From: Gammaproteobacteria bacterium
GTDB taxonomy: Bacteria; Pseudomonadota; Gammaproteobacteria; GCA-001735895
Assembly: GCA_029288195.1 (NCBI GenBank)
Contig: JARFPR010000028.1
Span: forward strand, 1-14,032
Length of the DNA: 14,032 nt
Reading direction: 5' to 3'
Positions 12,097-14,032 of the stretch are shown piece by piece (the stretch's first letter is position 1; each line of letters starts with the position of its first letter). The notes under the pieces were generated by a model that saw only the letters and a program-made list of their open reading frames with translations, did no database searches and was not told the origin of the DNA. The position numbers and the translations under genes are program-made.

Positions 12097-13634
12097 ACGA
12101 AAAAACACTCGAAGCGCCAGCAGGGATGATTTCCGACGACAGTGAATACTTTGCCGAGGAGCGGGAGCAACAGGTCGCCCGCTTTGTTAAAACCAGCCCC
12201 GGGTATTACCGTGCTCAGTTCGCGAAAATCGGCAGCGATTCTAAATTCGTCTGGACGACCAACCTCTGGGCCGGCATCCTCGGTCCGATCTGGTTCTCTG
12301 CCCGCGGTTTGTGGAACTGGGGCCTGACCTTTCTGATCCTGGAAACCCTTGCAATCGTGCAAATCGTGCGCGGCATGTTTGGCGACCTGTCGTCGGAAGC
12401 CTGGGAGCGAATCGCCAAGATCGAGGGCACGCTCGAACTCAGGCGCCAGCAGCTGGCCGCGGCGATTGAAAACAATACCGACAAGATCGACGTCTACAAG
12501 CGCACGGTTCAATCGCTCGAAGATGCAATTGGCGGGATCCGGCTCGAGGCCGAACAACTGGATGGTACCGGACTGGTGATTGCAACCGTGGGTATTATTG
12601 CGCTACTGGTAATCAAAATCGGCCAGGCGGTGATTGCCAATACTTTACTCGAAAAGCGCTTTTCCGACTGGCTCTCCGATCCGGGAATCTCAACCGGCAT
12701 GACCCCGCGGCATATCGCACTGAGTTGCTGCTTCTCGGTCATAATCGTAGTAGCAACAGTTACCCATTACAGTTTTCCGGGGCTCTATCCATGGTTGATC
12801 GAGTTTCCGACCGAACACGGAATCCGCCTGACCAGTATCGGCTGGGTAGAAACCTTTTTTACGTTTTGCGTGACCAATGGTGAAGCCTTTTTCGACGCCA
12901 TCACCTATGCCATCCGCTCCGTACTGGATGGCCTGGAACTGATCTTCGTGGAAACGCCCTGGATGGTGATTGCGAGCTTTATTATCCTGCTGACCTGGCT
13001 CTCCGCGGGTCCTCGCGCTGCCGTTTATTCGGGCGCTTTTTTAATGTACATGGGTCTGCTGGGCTTCTGGGAAAAGGCCATGACGACCCTGGCCCTGCTC
13101 GGAACGGCGGCCTGTTTATCGATCGTCATCGGCATTCCACTCGGTATGTACTGCGCGCGACGGGAGCGATTCTACGCGTTTATCCGCCCGATCATGGACT
13201 TTATGCAGACCATGCCGGCCTTCGTTTTCATGATTCCCGTAATTGCATTTTTCGGCACCGGCAAACCCGCCGCAGTCGTCACCACGATGATCTTTGGCGG
13301 CACCCCGGTGGTGCGTTTGACGGTACTCGGCCTGCGCGGCGTGCCCGAGCACGTGCGCGAGGCCGCCATCTCGTTCGGTGGCAGCAAATGGTACCTGCTA
13401 ACGCGTGTTGATTTACCACTTGCCAGTCCGTCCATTCGCGCCGGCATCAATCAGACCATCATGCTGAGCCTGGCGATGGTCGTCGTCGCGTCGCTGATCG
13501 GGGCCAAGGGCCTGGGAGAGGATGTACTTGAAGCGCTACAGTACGCCAATGTCGGCCAGGGCATTTTAGCCGGTTTTGCGATTCTTTTTTGCGCCATGAT
13601 TCTCGATCGAATCGTTCAGGGTGAACGCAAGTAG
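12093..13634 (+). CDS. proW: Glycine-betaine-type ABC transporter permease (ProW family) with long N-terminal extension
   Basis: A 513-residue inner-membrane permease, much longer than ProW of E. coli (about 354). The C-terminal half (about 295-510) is the classic binding-protein-dependent permease domain, with the EAA loop EAAISFGGSKWYLLTRVDLP (423-442) that docks on the ATPase. The N-terminal extension is unusual. Residues about 35-95 (PGYYRAQFAKIG, NLWAGILGPIWFSARGLWNWG) resemble DUF2628-type membrane domains. A charged, probably coiled-coil stretch follows (about 100-155, EGTLELRRQQLAAAIENN onward), then a membrane segment (160-185). The start is an ATGA overlap with the ATPase gene, with GGAG (12084-12087) five bases upstream. 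The extension may sense membrane or osmotic state, or hold the complex together; that is inference. Confidence 0.9.
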   Translation: MNEKTLEAPAGMISDDSEYFAEEREQQVARFVKTSPGYYRAQFAKIGSDSKFVWTTNLWAGILGPIWFSARGLWNWGLTFLILETLAIVQIVRGMFGDLSSEAWERIAKIEGTLELRRQQLAAAIENNTDKIDVYKRTVQSLEDAIGGIRLEAEQLDGTGLVIATVGIIALLVIKIGQAVIANTLLEKRFSDWLSDPGISTGMTPRHIALSCCFSVIIVVATVTHYSFPGLYPWLIEFPTEHGIRLTSIGWVETFFTFCVTNGEAFFDAITYAIRSVLDGLELIFVETPWMVIASFIILLTWLSAGPRAAVYSGAFLMYMGLLGFWEKAMTTLALLGTAACLSIVIGIPLGMYCARRERFYAFIRPIMDFMQTMPAFVFMIPVIAFFGTGKPAAVVTTMIFGGTPVVRLTVLGLRGVPEHVREAAISFGGSKWYLLTRVDLPLASPSIRAGINQTIMLSLAMVVVASLIGAKGLGEDVLEALQYANVGQGILAGFAILFCAMILDRIVQGERK

Positions 13635-13649
13635 GTACACTGGCATGAC

Positions 13650-13684
13650 GCGTTTAACTGCTAAAAAATCGACGAGTTAGACGC
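13650..13684 (+). other. Stem-loop just before the alpha/beta hydrolase start
   Basis: GCGTTTAACT (13650-13659) and AGTTAGACGC (13675-13684) pair over ten positions with one U-G wobble, around a 15-base A-rich loop. There is no T-run, so it is not a standard terminator. It ends five bases before ATG 13690 and covers the only purine-rich stretch (GAG at 13674-13676) that could serve as a ribosome site, so it might limit translation of the hydrolase. Confidence 0.4.
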
Positions 13685-13689
13685 CCCGC

Positions 13690-14032
13690 ATGAAAACGCT
13701 AGTGCTTGTTCACGGCTACCTCGGAGGCAGTCCCCAATGGGCTCACCAGGCGCAGGTATTTTCCCCGCATTTCGAGGTAATCACTCCGGATCTTCCGGGA
13801 TTCGGTCTAAACAATGAAATGGAGTCGCCGGATACTATCAGGGGGTTGGCGAACTATGTTCTCGATGAACTTGACCGGCTGGGTATCCACGACTTCCACC
13901 TGCTAGGCCACTCGATGGGTGGAATGATTGTCCAGGAGATGGTGGCCCTCGCAGCTGAGCGCATAGACCGCCTGGTGCTCTATGGTACCGGCCCCGTCGG
14001 GCTAATGCCCGGTCGGTTTGAAACCATTGACG
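13690..14032 (+). CDS. Alpha/beta hydrolase fold protein (N-terminal part)
   Basis: An open frame from ATG 13690 to the window end gives 114 residues without a stop, so the gene is cut by the window edge. The start is fixed by an in-frame TAG at 13678-13680. The N-terminal HGYLGG (8-13) is the oxyanion-hole loop of alpha/beta hydrolases, followed by TPDLPGFG (32-39) and the nucleophile elbow GHSMGG (73-78) with Ser75. The catalytic Asp and His would lie beyond the edge. Sequence style matches small esterase or C-C hydrolase-like members (HGYLGG, then DLPGFG). The gene lies 55 bases after the permease with no T-run terminator between, so it may be co-transcribed with the importer. It could release an ester of the imported compound or be unrelated; the substrate is unknown. 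Confidence 0.88.
   Translation, partial: MKTLVLVHGYLGGSPQWAHQAQVFSPHFEVITPDLPGFGLNNEMESPDTIRGLANYVLDELDRLGIHDFHLLGHSMGGMIVQEMVALAAERIDRLVLYGTGPVGLMPGRFETID

Noticed and set aside
11826..12557. 243-residue minus-strand open frame across the ATPase/permease junction
   Set aside because: It crosses two convincing genes joined by an ATGA overlap and has no recognisable motif.
13645..13680. Eleven-codon open frame between permease and hydrolase
   Set aside because: No ribosome site and no evidence of conservation; it largely overlaps the stem-loop, which explains the sequence better.
1..14032. tRNA, rRNA, CRISPR array, transposase or attachment sites
   Set aside because: I looked in the gaps (1-87, 3560-3730, 7868-7990, 8282-8450, 9690-9963, 10930-11019, 13635-13689) and saw no cloverleaf, regular spacer-repeat pattern or terminal inverted repeats with a transposase.

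Overview
The window reads as a piece of a proteobacterial chromosome. A marine or soil gammaproteobacterium is my best guess from gene content, moderate-to-high GC coding sequence and compact operons, but I see no rRNA, tRNA or other marker that fixes the taxon. I found no insertion sequence, phage gene or CRISPR array. Everything here is metabolism, transport or signalling.

Layout. (1) Positions 88-3559, minus strand, form a three-gene operon transcribed in the order fatty-acid-hydroxylase/sterol-desaturase-like membrane di-iron protein, MttB-family (trimethylamine methyltransferase superfamily) protein without pyrrolysine, and ketopantoate-reductase-like dehydrogenase. A terminator-like segment follows at about 20-80. 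(2) A divergent promoter region at 3560-3730 separates it from a plus-strand operon at 3731-7867: enoyl-CoA hydratase/isomerase, NDP-forming acyl-CoA synthetase with CoA-binding, ligase and ATP-grasp domains, and an MFS carrier. These three overlap at their ends and look like 'import an acid, activate it to the CoA ester, hydrate it'. (3) Positions 7991-8281 encode a lone 96-residue protein resembling dimeric alpha/beta-barrel (ABM-type) proteins. (4) Positions 8451-9689, minus strand, encode a signalling protein with a degenerate cyclic-nucleotide-binding-like N-terminus and an HDOD domain. (5) A 274-base regulatory region with several palindromes precedes a glycine-betaine-type ABC importer at 9964-13634, in the order binding protein, ATPase, permease. 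The permease carries an unusual N-terminal extension. (6) An alpha/beta hydrolase begins at 13690 and runs off the end of the window.

How it may fit together. An ABC importer for a quaternary-ammonium or sulfonium-type compound, an MttB-family protein and a CoA-activating/hydrating pair in one neighbourhood suggest uptake and breakdown of small methylated osmolytes (glycine betaine, carnitine or crotonobetaine, TMAO, DMSP or similar). The separate transcription units and the absence of a corrinoid protein or reductase in the window mean this is a hypothesis, not a demonstrated pathway.
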